From contig NZ_JANSKA010000004.1 of the NCBI RefSeq assembly GCF_024741235.1, positions 1 to 64,000 of the forward strand: a stretch of DNA of 64,000 bases, written 5' to 3'. Source of the stretch: Tractidigestivibacter montrealensis (GTDB taxonomy: Bacteria > Actinomycetota > Coriobacteriia > Coriobacteriales > Atopobiaceae). Shown here one piece after another: positions 11,649-19,719 of this stretch. The translations under genes were made by a program, and so were the position numbers. Below the pieces are notes generated by a model. That model saw nothing but the letters and a program-made list of their open reading frames with translations, did not search any database and was not told the DNA's origin. Numbering within the stretch: the stretch's first letter is position 1; every line of letters begins with the position of its first letter.

Positions 11649-11677
11649 TGAGACAAAGGGACTGTCCCTTTGTCTCA
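11649..11677. repeat. Intergenic palindrome, copy 1
   Basis: A perfect 13-bp stem TGAGACAAAGGGA / TCCCTTTGTCTCA with loop CTG. The same sequence recurs at 58543-58573 behind murJ. Both copies lie right behind a gene end, so the element acts like a REP-type palindrome and may serve as a bidirectional terminator. Confidence 0.85.
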
Positions 11678-11746
11678 CCATCTCCCCACGTTGACCTGCT
11701 AAAGTAGTTCGGCTTATGCATGGGCGTGCGCGATTGGGAGGCGAGC

Positions 11747-12421
11747 ATGGCGACAACAGGCGAGGGAAGAGGCCTCTTCCTCACGCTCGAGGGTATTGAC
11801 GGCTGCGGCAAGACCACGCAGGCAGCCCGTCTTGCGGACGCCCTCGAGGCCGCCGGCTGTGACGTTGTGCGCCTGCGCGAGCCCGGCGGCACGGACATTT
11901 CCGAGAAGATCCGCGGCCTGCTGCTTGACCCCTCCAATGCCGAGATGTGCCCCGAGTGCGAGCTCTTGCTCTACGAGGCCAGCCGCGCGCAGCTGGTGCG
12001 GCAGGTTATCTCGCCCGCGCTCGAGCGCGGGGCAGTCGTGGTCTGCGACCGCTTCTTCGACTCGACCCTGGCCTACCAGGAGGCCGCGCGAGGCCTCTCG
12101 TCCCAGGTGGTGAGAACGGCGAACGGGCTTGGGAGCTGCGGTGTCACACCCCACCGCACGGTTGTCCTGGACCTTGAGCCTGCGCAGGCGCTCTCGCGCG
12201 CCACGGCGGGCGGGGCGGATCGCCTCGAGGCGGAGGGCCTTGCCTTCCAGCAGCGCGTTCGCGACGGCTACCTGCGCCTTGTTGGCGAGGAACCCGAGCG
12301 CGTGCACCTGGTGGACGCATCGGGCACGCCGGACGAGGTCTACTTCGCGCTTCTCGGCACCCTTGCGGACGTCCTTCCCGCATCGCTTGCAACGGAGGCG
12401 GAGCCCCATGGCCGCGGCTAG
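11747..12421 (+). CDS. tmk: Thymidylate kinase
   Basis: A dTMP kinase of 224 residues. It has the P-loop LEGIDGCGKTTQA, the DR-x motif REPGGT (dTMP binding) and the CDRFFDSTLAYQ stretch. It makes dTDP for DNA synthesis in the cytosol. The ATG at 11747 has GGGAGGCGAG ahead of it; an earlier ATG at 11720 has no ribosome site. Its end overlaps holB by 14 bp, and the tmk-holB-ricT order is common in Gram-positive bacteria. Confidence 0.95.
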   Translation: MATTGEGRGLFLTLEGIDGCGKTTQAARLADALEAAGCDVVRLREPGGTDISEKIRGLLLDPSNAEMCPECELLLYEASRAQLVRQVISPALERGAVVVCDRFFDSTLAYQEAARGLSSQVVRTANGLGSCGVTPHRTVVLDLEPAQALSRATAGGADRLEAEGLAFQQRVRDGYLRLVGEEPERVHLVDASGTPDEVYFALLGTLADVLPASLATEAEPHGRG

Positions 12422-13571
12422 GGAAGGCGCTGCGCCGGCGCGCCCCGCAGCCGTGTTTGACTCGCTTGGTGACCAGCCGCGTGTTCGCGACCTTCTCGCC
12501 TCTGCCGTGCGCGAGGGGCGTCTCTCGCACGCCTACCTCTTTGTGGGCGCGCCTGGCTCCGGCATGGAAGAAGCGGCGCTTGCGCTGGCGCAGTGCGTGG
12601 TCTGCCCCAACGACGGCTGCGGCACCTGTGACGACTGCCGCCGCGTGGCGCACCGCACCCATCCGGACGTGCAGTGGCTCACCCCGGGAAGCGTCACCGG
12701 CTACCTTGTTGACCAGGTGCGCGACCTTATCGAGGGCGTGAACCGTGCACCCAGCCGCGCTCGCGCGAAGGCATACGTGCTCGAGAACGCCGGTCTTCTC
12801 CGCGGTACCTCGGCAAACGCGCTGCTCAAGACCATAGAGGAGCCGCCGGAGGGCGTGATGTTCGTCCTTCTCGCCCGCTCGGTGGCCTCGGTGCTCCCCA
12901 CCATTGTCTCGCGCTGTCAGGTGGTGCCGTTTCGCACCATTGCGCCGAGCGTGGCCTTGGACGAGGTCATGCACCGCTCCGGTGCCAGTGAGGCCGAGGC
13001 CCGCGTGGCGCTCTCGGTTGCCGGCACGCCCTCTCGTGCCTGCGACTTCCTTGCGTCGCCCTCGCGCCGAGAAGTGCGGCGCCTGGTCGTGCGCATTCTG
13101 GACGAGCTTGGTCGCGACGACTCGTGGGACGTGCTCTGCTCGGCACGCGATCTTCTGGCGGCCGTGCGCGTGCCCCTGAAGGACGTGCAGGTTGCCCAGG
13201 ACGAGACCGCTAAGGAGAGCGCGGATTTTCTCACCGCCTCTGCCCTCAAGCAGGTGGCTGACGCCAACAAGCGCGAGCTTACGGCCCGTGAGCGTTCGGG
13301 TATCATAGAGGCTCTGGCTGCTGCGGACTCGCTTCTGCGCGACGTGCTGGTGCGCTGTGAGGGCGTGCCGCAGAAGATCGTGAACGAGGACGCGGCTGCC
13401 GTGGTCGATCGCCTTGCCGCGTCGACGGGAACGCCTGGCGCCTTGACCGCGCTCGACGCCGTCTCTTCTGCAGGCGACGACCTAGCGCACAACGTATCAC
13501 CCCAGCTGGCCCTTGAGGTCATGCTTCTTCGTATCAAGGAGGCACTTGCATGCCCACCGTCATTCCGGTGA
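12408..13571 (+). CDS. holB: DNA polymerase III subunit delta'
   Basis: The clamp-loader delta' subunit, 387 residues. The N-terminal AAA+ region shows FVGAPGSGMEEAALALA, where the usual GKT of Walker A is GME; loss of the ATP site is normal for delta'. A zinc module with CVVCPNDGCGTCDDC follows, then NALLKTIEEPPEGVMFVL and the sensor SRC motif (IVSRCQVVPF). The ATG at 12408, with CGGAGGCGGAG ahead, is preferred. The gene overlaps tmk by 14 bp and ricT by 22 bp, so the three are tightly coupled. Confidence 0.93.
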   Translation: MAAAREGAAPARPAAVFDSLGDQPRVRDLLASAVREGRLSHAYLFVGAPGSGMEEAALALAQCVVCPNDGCGTCDDCRRVAHRTHPDVQWLTPGSVTGYLVDQVRDLIEGVNRAPSRARAKAYVLENAGLLRGTSANALLKTIEEPPEGVMFVLLARSVASVLPTIVSRCQVVPFRTIAPSVALDEVMHRSGASEAEARVALSVAGTPSRACDFLASPSRREVRRLVVRILDELGRDDSWDVLCSARDLLAAVRVPLKDVQVAQDETAKESADFLTASALKQVADANKRELTARERSGIIEALAAADSLLRDVLVRCEGVPQKIVNEDAAAVVDRLAASTGTPGALTALDAVSSAGDDLAHNVSPQLALEVMLLRIKEALACPPSFR

Positions 13572-15151
13572 AGTTTAAATATGCCGCCCGCGACCTGTGG
13601 TTTGACGTCGCGGGCATCGAGGCCCTCGAGGGCGACCACGTGATCTGCGCTACCGAGCGCGGCCACGAGATTGGCCTTGCCACCGCCGACCCGCGCGAGA
13701 TGAGCTCCGAGGACCTTGACCGCGTGACCAACCACGCGCAGCTCAGGCCCGTGCTTCGTGTTGCAAGCGACGAGGATCTGGACCATGCCGAGGAGCTGGC
13801 AGAGCTTGGCGAGAAGGCCCTGCCTGTGTTCAGGCGCCTTGTCTCGCAGAGTGGACTCGATATGAAGCCCGTGGGCGTCGAGTACCTCTTCGATGGCGAC
13901 AAGGTCGTCTGCTACTTCTCGGCCGAGGAGCGCGTGGACTTTCGCCAGCTTGTGCGTGACCTCTCGCGCGAGCTGCACGAGCGCATCGACATGCGTCAGA
14001 TTGGCGTGCGCGAGGAGGCCGCCGTGGTTGGCGGCTGGGGCCACTGCGGCCAGGAACTGTGCTGCACCCGCTTTGGTCTTGCCTTCGAGCCCGTCTCCAT
14101 CCGCATGGCTAAGGAGCAGGACCTGCCGCTCAACTCCACCAAGATCTCTGGTGCATGCGGCCGCCTCATGTGCTGCCTGCGCTATGAGTTCGAGGCATAC
14201 CGCGACTTCAAGGGCCGTGCCCCCAAGCGCAACGCCGTCATCGAGACGCCGCTGGGCAAGGCCAAGATCGTTGAGTACGACACGCCCAAGGAGGAGATCT
14301 GCCTGCGCCTTGAGAACGGCAAGCAGGTGCGCGTGCCGCTGGCGGAGATGACCGCCTCAGATGCCGCCGTCAAGAAGTCGAAGGACCTGGGCTGCGCCTG
14401 CCGCCCGGACACAGTGACGCGCGACGTCCTCGAGCGCCTGCAGTCGCCCGATGTGCGCATGGCCCTGGCCGAGCTTGACCGCGCCAACGGCGTGACGCCG
14501 CCCGAGGGCTTTGATGACGCAGACCTCTTCGTGCAGCCCAAGCGTCGCCGCAGGCGTTCGGGTGACGGTGGAGATGCGGCAGGCGGCGCCGAGAAGCGCC
14601 CGGCTGCCGGTGCGCCATCGCCGTATGCCGCTGGCGCGGAGGGCGAGCAGCAGCCCGCAAGGCGTCGCCACCGCAAGGGCCGCACGGCGCGCGTTGAGCT
14701 TGCCGCCGAGGAGTTCGAGGTCACGGTGACGAGCGGCGTCGAGCCCGACGCGGACGCTCCCAAGCCCATGCGCCGTCGCAGGCACCACCGCGTTGCCGGT
14801 GGTACAAACGCTCCGGCCGGCGCTGAGGGCGGGGAGAGCCAGGGACGTGGCTCGGGTGCCGAGAAGGGCGCCGGTGCCGGGCAGGCACAGGGCGGACAGC
14901 AGCGTCGTCGCACACGTCACCCGGGGGACCGCGGTGGTGCTGCGGCGCAGGGCAGTCGTCCTGCTCCCAAGCACATGGCGCCTGCCGAGGGCGCTGCCGG
15001 ACAGTCTGCAGCCGGGCAGGCCGCTGGTGGTGACGGAGCCGCCCCCAAGAGGCGTCGTCGTCATCGTGGCGGCCGCGGACGTCGCGGCGGCGAGGGTGGA
15101 GCCAACGGAGGATCAGCGGGCGGCAGCACGCCTGCGCCGGCGGGGGAGTAG
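13550..15151 (+). CDS. ricT: RicT/PSP1-domain protein with long RGG-like tail
   Basis: Residues 1-300 form a PSP1/RicT (YaaT) domain. In Bacillus this protein works with RicA and RicF in RNA processing and holds [4Fe-4S] clusters. Cysteines at 166, 171, 172, 203, 208 and 209 (HCGQELCC and CGRLMCC) match the cluster ligands. The last about 210 residues are low-complexity Ala/Gly/Gln with basic clusters such as KRRRRRS and RRRRHHR, ending in RHRGGRGRRGGEGG, which is RGG-like and probably binds RNA. The family usually has about 270-300 residues, so the tail is an unusual extension. AAGGAGG precedes the ATG inside holB. Confidence 0.88.
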   Translation: MPTVIPVKFKYAARDLWFDVAGIEALEGDHVICATERGHEIGLATADPREMSSEDLDRVTNHAQLRPVLRVASDEDLDHAEELAELGEKALPVFRRLVSQSGLDMKPVGVEYLFDGDKVVCYFSAEERVDFRQLVRDLSRELHERIDMRQIGVREEAAVVGGWGHCGQELCCTRFGLAFEPVSIRMAKEQDLPLNSTKISGACGRLMCCLRYEFEAYRDFKGRAPKRNAVIETPLGKAKIVEYDTPKEEICLRLENGKQVRVPLAEMTASDAAVKKSKDLGCACRPDTVTRDVLERLQSPDVRMALAELDRANGVTPPEGFDDADLFVQPKRRRRRSGDGGDAAGGAEKRPAAGAPSPYAAGAEGEQQPARRRHRKGRTARVELAAEEFEVTVTSGVEPDADAPKPMRRRRHHRVAGGTNAPAGAEGGESQGRGSGAEKGAGAGQAQGGQQRRRTRHPGDRGGAAAQGSRPAPKHMAPAEGAAGQSAAGQAAGGDGAAPKRRRRHRGGRGRRGGEGGANGGSAGGSTPAPAGE

Positions 15152-15257
15152 ACCTTTGGAGCCGCGGCCTAGGCCGGAGTCGTGGCGGTGGGCTTCTCGG
15201 CCTGCCGCCGGGGTTGCGACTGCCTTGCGCTTCTCGGCCCCTCCTTCTGGCGTTGTC

Positions 15258-15317
15258 GGGCAGTTTTTGGACACATAACAATGTATTTATCGGCCAAAAT
15301 GTCTGAAAACTGTCCGG
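15258..15317. repeat. Imperfect inverted repeat behind ricT
   Basis: GGGCAGTTTTTGGACA pairs imperfectly (13 of 16) with TGTCTGAAAACTGTCC across about 27 bases containing ACACATAACAATGTA. A related stretch, ACACATAACAACGTA, lies at about 45090-45104 behind the cupin gene. It may be a scattered palindromic element or an operator for the following queD gene. Confidence 0.5.
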
Positions 15318-15372
15318 ATTCACCCTGCAGAGGGTTCCTTCGCTTTGGACGTTCAACAACAGGGGGCTTCGC

Positions 15373-15801
15373 GTGTACACGCTTTCGACTGAGTACTGGT
15401 TTGACTCGGCGCACTTCCTCACCGACTACAACGGCAAGTGCGAGAACCTCCATGGTCACCAGTGGCGCGTGGCTGCCTATGTGCGGGCGGACAAGCTTGC
15501 CACCTCTGGCACCGAGAAGGACATGGTGGTGGACTTTGCCACGCTCAAGCGCATCGTGCGCGAGGAGTGCGATGCGCTTGACCACACCTTCCTTGTGGAG
15601 GAGGGTTCGCTTGCGCCCTCGACGCTCGAGGCGCTTAAGTCTGAGGGCTTCAGCCTGACCATGCTGCCCTTCCGCACTACGTCGGAGAACCTGGCGCACT
15701 ACCTCTTCGACCGGCTCTCGGCGCGCGGCCTTCCCGTCTGCCGGGTCGATTGCAACGAGACGCCCAACAACCGGGCGTCGTACGAGCCGGACGTGGAGTA
15801 G
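15373..15801 (+). CDS. queD: 6-carboxytetrahydropterin synthase family protein
   Basis: A 142-residue protein of the 6-pyruvoyl-tetrahydropterin synthase/QueD family. The zinc histidines are in FDSAHFL and LHGHQW, with the catalytic Cys in GKCENLHGH. VDFATLK and the C-terminal VDCNETPNN (Glu ligand) are also present. It probably makes 6-carboxytetrahydropterin in 7-deazaguanine (preQ0/queuosine) synthesis. No queC, queE or folE gene is nearby, so the pathway role cannot be confirmed from context. It starts with GTG. Confidence 0.86.
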   Translation: MYTLSTEYWFDSAHFLTDYNGKCENLHGHQWRVAAYVRADKLATSGTEKDMVVDFATLKRIVREECDALDHTFLVEEGSLAPSTLEALKSEGFSLTMLPFRTTSENLAHYLFDRLSARGLPVCRVDCNETPNNRASYEPDVE

Positions 15802-15842
15802 GACGCCGCGGCTGGTGCGCCGGCGGCCTTCTCGGCAATAGC

Positions 15843-15961
15843 TGCCACACATTTGCGCCCGAAGTTGTATTCGCTCGCAGGTTGCTACAGATTCGCACGC
15901 CGAATGTGTATCGCGCCGCCACGCGTTCGCCCCGTCACACGTTCGCGCTCGAATGTGTGAC
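15843..15961. promoter_or_regulatory. Three tandem palindromes upstream of the GH5-like gene
   Basis: Three related inverted repeats lie at about 15843-15869, 15883-15910 and 15934-15961. The third, GTCACACGTTCG / CGAATGTGTGAC with centre CGCT, is nearly perfect. The shared pattern is CACAnnTTCGCnCnCGAATGTGT. They end about 100 bp before the next gene, and a TACACT -10-like box lies near 16014. This looks like a multi-site operator. Confidence 0.55.
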
Positions 15962-16059
15962 AGAAGCGTCACGACAATAACGCTGGACAGTGCTCCTGGC
16001 GACACAACCTGCGCTACACTCTGAATTAGCGCTGAACTTTGATGGGAGCGAGGTGGCGC

Positions 16060-17121
16060 ATGGCAGAGAACGCCCTTCACGGGGTCAACCTTACTGGCTG
16101 GCTTACGCTTGAGCCTTGGGTCACGCCGGAGCTCTTCTCGGGCTCAGGTGCCCTTGACGAGCCCTCGCTCATCACGTCGCTGGGAGCCAAGGGCTACCGC
16201 GAGGTGGTCCGTCGCCATCGTGCCCGCTTCCTCACTAAGGATGACTTCTCCCGCATTGCATCACGCGGTTTCAACGCCGTGCGGCTGCCCGTGCCCTGGT
16301 ACGTCTTTGGCGAGTCAGGTCCCAATCCCGGCCCCTACCTGGGCTGCATTGACGAGGTAGACCAGGCGCTCGAGTGGGCCGAGGAAATCGACCTCAAGGT
16401 TGTCTTTGCGCTTGCCGTAAACCCTGGTGTACCCGGCGACGAGGAGACCTGGAACAACTTCACCGACGACCGCGGCATCCGCGAGAACGCACTCTGGGTC
16501 CTCTCGCAGCTAAGCTCCAGGTACGCCTCGCGCATGGGATTCTATGGCATCGAGGTGGCGGACGATGCCCGCATCCAAACGCGCCGCGGGCTAGGCGTCA
16601 CCGATGGCATGCCCGGCCACCTGCTGAGAAACTACTACCGTGCCGCCTACGACCGCGTGCGCGAGGCAGCCGGCCCAGACCCCGTGGTGATCATCCCCGA
16701 CGCCGGCATGCCTACCGACTGGCGGCGTTTTATGGCGCAGCGCCAGTACCAGAACGTCTGGCTTGACTGCCACCTGGACAAGCCCTCGGCAATCATGGCC
16801 GACATGGGCTACGCGCCCGGGGCAAGCACGCTGGGCGTGCGCCACATCATGGCGGCCATCCATCGCCACATTCGCGAGGACCAGCGAAGCGGCCTTCCTG
16901 TGATGGTGGGCAAGTGGTCCTCGGCGCTTCCCATTGCCGACGCTGCCATGACGCCCGAGGGGCGGGTGGCGCTCGAGCGCATCTACTCGTCTGAGCAGCT
17001 CACGGCATACGAGAAGCTCCCCGCGTGGTTCTTCCAGACCTGGAAGACCACGGGCAGGCTCTCCAGCTGGGACGCCCGCGTGGCACTCTCCTCCTTCGAG
17101 CGGGGGCTTATCTGCTCATGA
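16060..17121 (+). CDS. GH5-fold protein lacking catalytic glutamates
   Basis: A 353-residue protein with the entry of exo-beta-1,3-glucanase-like GH5 enzymes: GVNLTGWLTLEPWVTPELF, then FNAVRLPVPWYVF. Where active enzymes have GIEL-x-NEP, this protein has GIEVADDA (Asp168-Asp169), so the acid/base Glu is missing. Where they have GEWS, it has VGKWSSAL (Lys285), so the nucleophile is missing too. The frame is intact with normal codon use, so it is not a random wreck. It may be a carbohydrate-binding or regulatory pseudoenzyme. No signal peptide is seen. ATG 16060 follows GAGGTGG; TTG 16039 and ATG 16042 are alternatives. The stop overlaps rsmI by 4 bp. Confidence 0.82.
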   Translation: MAENALHGVNLTGWLTLEPWVTPELFSGSGALDEPSLITSLGAKGYREVVRRHRARFLTKDDFSRIASRGFNAVRLPVPWYVFGESGPNPGPYLGCIDEVDQALEWAEEIDLKVVFALAVNPGVPGDEETWNNFTDDRGIRENALWVLSQLSSRYASRMGFYGIEVADDARIQTRRGLGVTDGMPGHLLRNYYRAAYDRVREAAGPDPVVIIPDAGMPTDWRRFMAQRQYQNVWLDCHLDKPSAIMADMGYAPGASTLGVRHIMAAIHRHIREDQRSGLPVMVGKWSSALPIADAAMTPEGRVALERIYSSEQLTAYEKLPAWFFQTWKTTGRLSSWDARVALSSFERGLICS

Positions 17122-17993
17122 CAGGCATTCTCTCTGTGGTGGGCACGCCCATCGGCAACCTTGAGGACGCCTCTCCACGCGTCAGGCGCACGTTGGGCGA
17201 GGCGAACGTCATCCTTTGCGAGGACACGCGCGTCACGGCTCGGCTCCTCTCGGCCTTTGACCTGCATGTTCCTCTTGTACGCTGCGACGAGAACGTGATT
17301 GCGTCGCGTGTGGCTACTACGCTGGAGCGCGTGGAGGCGGGGGAGCGCGTGGCATTTGTCTCCGATGCGGGCATGCCGGGCGTGAGTGACCCCGGCCAGC
17401 GCCTGGTGGACGCCACGCTGGACGCGGGGCTTCCCGTGGAGGTCGTACCGGGCCCGTCGGCTGTGACCTGTGCCGTTGTCGCGTCTGGCCTGGCCTGCGA
17501 GCACTTCTTCTTTGAGGGCTTCCTGCCGCGCCGACACTCTGCGCAGGTGGTGCGTCTCGGTGAGCTTGCCCAGGTGCCGGGAGCCATTGTGTGCTACGAG
17601 TCGCCACGCCGCGTGGCCGCCACGCTCGCGAGCGTGGCCGAGGTCATGCCGGGCCGTCGCGTGGCCCTGGTGCGCGAGCTCACCAAGCTGCACGAGGAGG
17701 TTGTGCGCGATGAGGCTATGGCGCTTGCCGCCCAGATTGCCGCGCGCGACGAGGTCCGTGGGGAGTGCGTGATTGTCATCGCCCCGCCCACGGCCGACGA
17801 GCTCGAGGAGCGCCGTCGCGCTGCGACGGGTGCAGGCGCCGCCACGCTTGAGGACGCCATCCGCGACGGCCTTGCCGCGGGTGAGCCCAAGAGCGCGCTG
17901 GCAAAGCGGCTGGCAAAGGCCTTCTCGGTGCCCCGTGCGCAGGTCTACGACCTGGTGGTTGCTGCTGCCGAGAAGGGCGCCCCCGGCGCGTGA
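17118..17993 (+). CDS. rsmI: 16S rRNA C1402 ribose 2'-O-methyltransferase
   Basis: RsmI, 291 residues, of the tetrapyrrole methylase fold. It shows VVGTPIGNLEDASPRV at the start, CEDTRVTARLL, FVSDAGMPGVSDPGQRLV and PGPSAVTCAVVASGL, then the family FFEGFLPRR motif. It uses AdoMet to methylate C1402 of 16S rRNA. The ATG at 17118 overlaps the stop of the GH5-like gene (ATGA), which ties that odd gene to a housekeeping transcript. A frame reaching upstream to 17025 lies inside the GH5-like gene and is not needed. Confidence 0.95.
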   Translation: MTGILSVVGTPIGNLEDASPRVRRTLGEANVILCEDTRVTARLLSAFDLHVPLVRCDENVIASRVATTLERVEAGERVAFVSDAGMPGVSDPGQRLVDATLDAGLPVEVVPGPSAVTCAVVASGLACEHFFFEGFLPRRHSAQVVRLGELAQVPGAIVCYESPRRVAATLASVAEVMPGRRVALVRELTKLHEEVVRDEAMALAAQIAARDEVRGECVIVIAPPTADELEERRRAATGAGAATLEDAIRDGLAAGEPKSALAKRLAKAFSVPRAQVYDLVVAAAEKGAPGA

Positions 17994-18112
17994 CGCCTCT
18001 GCGCAAGCCCACGTGCCCCACTGCGTCGCCGCACCTCCGCCAACGCGCTGGAGTATCATAGCCGCTGCATGCAATCCCGCAGGGCAACGTCCGTCATTAG
18101 GAGACCCAACCC

Positions 18113-19714
18113 ATGGCAAAGCCGAGCTTCTTCATTACCACGCCCATCTACTACGTCAATGCCAAGCCGCACCTGGGCACGGCCTACTCGACCGTCCTCT
18201 GCGACGTCGAGGCGCGCTACCGCCGCGCGACGGGCTATGACGTCAAGTTCCTCACGGGCATGGACGAGCACGGCGAGAAGGTCGCGGAGGCCGCGGCAGC
18301 CCATGGTATGACCCCGCAGGAGTGGTGCGACTCCCAGGCGCCCTTCTTCAAGGACCTCTGGCGCCAGCTCGAGATCTCGAACGACGACTTCATCCGCACC
18401 ACCGAGCAGCGCCAGCACGACGCCGTGCAGTACCTCTGGGAGCGCATGAAGGAGTCCGGCTACCTCTACAAGGGCTCCTACGACGGCTGGTACTGCGTGC
18501 CCGAGGAAACCTACTTCACCGAGACCCAGGTCACGAAGTCCGATGAAGAGCACCACACCGAAGGTCAGCACCTCTGTCCCGACTGCGGCCGCCCGCTCGA
18601 GCGCGTGCAGGAGGAGTCCTACTTCTTCAAGCTCTCCGCGTTCCAGGACCGCCTGCTCAAGCTCTATGACGAGCACCCGGACTTTGTCCAGCCCGACTTC
18701 CGCATGAACGAGGTCCGCAGCTTCGTGGAGGGGGGCCTCCAGGACCTGTCCGTTTCACGCACGAGCTTTGACTGGGGCATCCCCGTGCCGTTTGACGAGA
18801 AGCACGTGACCTACGTGTGGTTCGACGCCCTTCTCAACTACATGACCGCCGTGGGCTACGGCGTGGACACGCCCGAGGCCAAGGCCGAGCTGGCGTATCG
18901 CTGGCCCGCGCAGTACCACGTGGTGGGCAAGGACATCATCCGCTTCCACTGCGTGATTTGGCCGGCCATGCTCATGGCCATCGGTGAGGCGCTGCCCGAG
19001 CACGTCTTTGCGCACGGCTTCCTCATGGTGCGCAACGAGGAGACCGGCCAGGGCGAGAAGATGTCCAAGAGCCGCGGCAACGCCATTGCGCCACAGGACG
19101 TGATTGACCTTCTCGGCGTCGAGGGCTACCGCTACTACTTCATGACCGACGTCGTGCCCGGCGAGGACGGGGCCATCAGCTTCTCTCGCATGGAGCAGGT
19201 CTACAACGCCGACCTGGCCAACAGCTGGGGCAACCTGGTGTCTCGCGCACTCAACATGAGCGCGAAGTACTTTGACGGCAAGACGCCCGAGCTTGCCGAT
19301 GGCTGGGCGGACGAGCAGAACCCCCTGCGTGAGATTGCCCAGGGCATCGAGGGCCGCTACGCCGAGCACATGGACAAGCTTGAGTACGTCCAGGCAAAGG
19401 ACGTGGTGATGGAGCTCGTCCACGCCGCCAACCACTACGTGGAGGACATGGCGCCGTGGACGGTGGCCAAGGACTTCACGCGCATCGGCGAGCTGGCCCA
19501 CATCATCGCGAACCTGCTCGAGTCCATCCGCATCTGCGCGCACCTTCTGGCGCCCTTCATGCCCGAGACCTCTGCCGAGGTCCTGCGTCGCATGGGCGCC
19601 GGCGACGAGGTGGGCACCACCGACCTCGCGTCCGTGTGCGAGTGGGGCCGGCTCGTCGGCGGCGTCGAGGTGACGAAGGGCGACGCGCTCTTCCCGCGTC
19701 TTCAGAAGAAGTAG
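18113..19714 (+). CDS. metG: Methionyl-tRNA synthetase
   Basis: A 533-residue class I synthetase. The HIGH-type motif is PHLGTAYS near residue 19, and the KMSKS motif is present in EKMSKSRGN near residue 305. A CPDC element (residues 162-165) remains from the zinc knuckle. Length and order fit the short bacterial MetG form without a C-terminal dimerisation domain. It charges initiator and elongator tRNA-Met. A TATCAT box near 18054 may be its -10 element. It is followed closely by rsmA and tatD, a common association. Confidence 0.97.
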   Translation: MAKPSFFITTPIYYVNAKPHLGTAYSTVLCDVEARYRRATGYDVKFLTGMDEHGEKVAEAAAAHGMTPQEWCDSQAPFFKDLWRQLEISNDDFIRTTEQRQHDAVQYLWERMKESGYLYKGSYDGWYCVPEETYFTETQVTKSDEEHHTEGQHLCPDCGRPLERVQEESYFFKLSAFQDRLLKLYDEHPDFVQPDFRMNEVRSFVEGGLQDLSVSRTSFDWGIPVPFDEKHVTYVWFDALLNYMTAVGYGVDTPEAKAELAYRWPAQYHVVGKDIIRFHCVIWPAMLMAIGEALPEHVFAHGFLMVRNEETGQGEKMSKSRGNAIAPQDVIDLLGVEGYRYYFMTDVVPGEDGAISFSRMEQVYNADLANSWGNLVSRALNMSAKYFDGKTPELADGWADEQNPLREIAQGIEGRYAEHMDKLEYVQAKDVVMELVHAANHYVEDMAPWTVAKDFTRIGELAHIIANLLESIRICAHLLAPFMPETSAEVLRRMGAGDEVGTTDLASVCEWGRLVGGVEVTKGDALFPRLQKK

Positions 19715-19719
19715 GCGCC

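Noticed and set aside
11714-12409. Minus-strand frame opposite tmk
   Set aside because: The plus strand encodes a complete thymidylate kinase with all motifs.
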